The translations under genes and the position numbers were made by a program. From JACJXF01 sp964349045 (GTDB lineage: Bacteria > Bacteroidota > Bacteroidia > Bacteroidales > GCA-2748055), in assembly GCA_964349045.1 (NCBI GenBank), contig CAYGFI010000198.1:1-7632 (forward strand): 7,632 nucleotides of DNA. The letters are read 5' to 3'. The notes under the pieces were generated by a model. It was not told the origin of the DNA and made no database searches. It worked only from the letters and a program-made list of their open reading frames with translations. This document shows, piece by piece, positions 6,075 through 7,632 of this stretch (position 1 is its first letter; each line of letters opens with the position of its first letter).

Positions 6075-7028
6075 ATGTTAAAGGGAAAGTATATATTTAA
6101 TCCGGAAACATTACAATATGAAAGGTATAATCCGCCGATCCGAAAAAAAATTTCGGATTTCACTTTATATCTTTCGATTGTTATAATACTTGCAACGGTT
6201 ATTCGTATTACATTCGATAAATTCTACCTTTCTCCGAAGATTGATCATTTTTCGGAACAAAATCAGGAACTAAGGAAAGAATACCAGAAATTAAACAATA
6301 ATATTACACAAGCGGAATTGCTTCTGCAGGAGATACAAAAACGGGATGATAAGCTTTATCGTTCCGTTTTTGATCTTAGTCCTCTCCCGGGTTCACTTAG
6401 AGAAGCAGGTTATGGAGGTTCTGAGATACCATATGGAGATCTTGCCAGTAATGGTAATAAAATGGTAAATAATACGGCTTTAAATCTTGAGAAACTTTCC
6501 ACCAAAGCAAAGCTCCAATCAGGTTATTTGTTCGATTTATTCATTAAAGCCCAGTCACAGCAAAAACTTATCGCTTCTAAACCTTCCATGCAGCCCATTT
6601 CACCTGACGATAATTTCCGGATCACCTCTTCTTATGGATTCCGGTGGGATCCATTTACAAATAAAAGAAGGATGCATCAGGGCCTTGACCTTGCAGGTAA
6701 AATCGGACTAAAGATATATGCCACCGGCGATGGGATAGTTATTTCAGCAATTGACGCAAAAAACGGATATGGCAAGGAAATTATTATTGACCATGGTTTC
6801 GGGTATATTTCCCGTTATGCTCATTTACATAAGATTGACGTTAAGATCGGGCAATCCATTAAAAGAGGACAGTATCTGGGTCTGCTTGGCAGCACCGGGC
6901 GCTCAACCGGTCCCCATCTTCATTACGAAGTAATATATAATAGTAAAACAGTGAATCCCAGATTGTTTTATTATGAAAACCTTAATGCAGAGGAATATCA
7001 GGCGATTACTTCCCAGACTCTAAATTAA
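6075..7028 (+). CDS. Membrane-anchored M23 family metallopeptidase (LytM-type peptidoglycan endopeptidase)
   Basis: Likely a zinc endopeptidase that cuts peptide cross-bridges in peptidoglycan during growth or shaping. The 317 residues give a basic cytoplasmic tail (1-27), one membrane span (about 28-47, N-terminus inside because of RKK at 23-25), an extracytoplasmic coiled coil (about 57-95) ending in LYRSVFD (94-100), a linker, and a C-terminal LytM domain (about 180-298). The domain is intact: zinc ligands H201 and D205 in HQGLD and H283 in HLHYE, catalytic histidines H250 in YAHLH and H281, and the turn GSTGRSTGPH (272-281). It therefore looks active, unlike degenerate LytM factors such as EnvC or NlpD. 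The tail carries YIFNPETLQY (6-15), also recognisable in the next gene's product. It diverges from alaS, and a related gene follows 116 bp downstream on the same strand. The exact cleavage bond cannot be told. Confidence 0.93.
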   Translation: MLKGKYIFNPETLQYERYNPPIRKKISDFTLYLSIVIILATVIRITFDKFYLSPKIDHFSEQNQELRKEYQKLNNNITQAELLLQEIQKRDDKLYRSVFDLSPLPGSLREAGYGGSEIPYGDLASNGNKMVNNTALNLEKLSTKAKLQSGYLFDLFIKAQSQQKLIASKPSMQPISPDDNFRITSSYGFRWDPFTNKRRMHQGLDLAGKIGLKIYATGDGIVISAIDAKNGYGKEIIIDHGFGYISRYAHLHKIDVKIGQSIKRGQYLGLLGSTGRSTGPHLHYEVIYNSKTVNPRLFYYENLNAEEYQAITSQTLN

Positions 7029-7144
7029 CCATACAGAATCAGTAAATTGTTTTTTTCTTACCTTGCAGCAAAAATTATATACCAGGGTACTTTAAACATG
7101 TAATTGTTTGATTTTAACCGGATGGTGACAAGAATTTGAAATAT
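7029..7144 (+). other. Spacer between the two tandem M23-type genes, no clear terminator
   Basis: The 116 bases are AT-rich. A T-run at 7050-7056 has no proper GC-rich stem before it (only GTAA/TTAC could pair), so an intrinsic terminator is not supported. TTTG at 7107-7110 lies 20 bases before AGAATTTG (7131-7138), a poor -7 match that would leave almost no leader. Cotranscription of the two genes is possible but not shown. Confidence 0.4.
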
Positions 7145-7632
7145 ATGCCAAGATCTCATTTTAAATACGATCCTGATAATTTAAAGTATTTAAAACTTAA
7201 TCAAAATTTGCGTTCCAGACTCTTCAAAACATTTTCATGGATTGCAGGAAGTCTTATGCTGGCAATTTTACTTAATGTTCTTTATTCGTTTTTCTTTGAT
7301 ACTCCCCGCGAAAGCCAAATCAGACAGGAAAACAAAGCCTTATCCCAGGATTATGAGTACCTGGCAAATAAATATAGTCGGGTCGATACGGTTTTAAAGG
7401 AGGTACGCATGATCGATGAAAACCTTTACCGCACTATTTTTGAAACTGAGCCTGCATTTCGTAAAGGAGTAGATGAGAATCTGGAGTTTAATGAGTTATT
7501 TCGTTATCTGACAATGGATAATAATGAACTGGTGAAGATTACGACAGGGGAGTTGAAAGAAATTCATCAGAGAATAAATGTGGACTCAAAGGAATTTCAT
7601 CGATTAATGAACTTTTCAGGAGCGAAGGCAGA
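7145..7632 (+). CDS. Paralogue of the preceding M23 peptidase, 5' part only (runs off the window)
   Basis: An open frame from the ATG at 7145 continues 162 codons to the window end without a stop. The product has a short basic cytoplasmic tail, a membrane span (about 30-51) after RSRLFK, and a coiled coil (about 55-95) that ends in ENLYRTIFE (92-100). The tail motif FKYDPDNLKY (6-15) and LYRxxF (94-99) fall at exactly the same residue numbers as in the upstream M23 protein, so the two are homologous over this region. By analogy a C-terminal LytM domain should follow, but it lies outside the window and its catalytic residues cannot be judged. The segment after residue 100 is not obviously alike. 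An in-frame TTG at 7136 is possible, but the ATG gives the matching N-terminus; the frame is closed by TAA at 7115-7117 further upstream. Confidence 0.82.
   Translation, partial: MPRSHFKYDPDNLKYLKLNQNLRSRLFKTFSWIAGSLMLAILLNVLYSFFFDTPRESQIRQENKALSQDYEYLANKYSRVDTVLKEVRMIDENLYRTIFETEPAFRKGVDENLEFNELFRYLTMDNNELVKITTGELKEIHQRINVDSKEFHRLMNFSGAKA

Noticed and set aside
6487..6933. Two alternative-frame open frames inside the M23 gene (6487-6711 and 6751-6933)
   Set aside because: They overlap the conserved LytM domain in another frame and show no features of their own.
7041..7060. T-run at 7050-7056 as an intrinsic terminator after the M23 gene
   Set aside because: No stable stem precedes it; only a 4-bp A-T rich pairing is possible.

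Overview
The window looks like chromosomal DNA from a member of the Bacteroidota, probably in or near the order Bacteroidales. The signs are AT-rich intergenic DNA, starts without a clear Shine-Dalgarno sequence, matches to the Bacteroidota promoter pattern (TTG, about 20 bases, TAnnTTTG), and the style of the proteins. No mobile element, CRISPR array, rRNA or tRNA is visible.

Layout. Positions 1-57 hold an 8-bp tandem repeat, cut by the window edge, just past the stop codon of an acyl-CoA synthetase gene (64-1854, minus strand). A 442-bp gene-poor, AT-rich divergent spacer follows. Then comes a plus-strand gene for a secreted ChaN-like (haem-binding, Tiki/ChaN-fold) protein (2297-3169). It converges on a full-length alanyl-tRNA synthetase gene, alaS (3289-5907, minus), across a 119-bp spacer that carries further short tandem repeats. 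Diverging from alaS across 167 bp is a complete membrane-anchored M23 metallopeptidase gene (6075-7028, plus). Then comes the 5' part of a second gene (7145 to the window end, plus) whose first 100 residues line up with the M23 protein without any gap.

Functionally, most of this is housekeeping: fatty-acid activation, tRNA charging and cell-wall remodelling. The genes do not form one pathway. The only unit that looks like a working set is the M23 gene and its tandem partner. Both proteins have a short cytoplasmic tail with a shared motif, one membrane span and an extracytoplasmic coiled coil. This suggests a pair of wall hydrolases, or a hydrolase plus a regulator, tethered to the inner membrane, possibly through a cytoplasmic scaffold such as a bactofilin. 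That last step is inference. I see no strong evidence for a wholly new system. The paired M23 locus and the octamer array with a palindromic core are the best items for follow-up.
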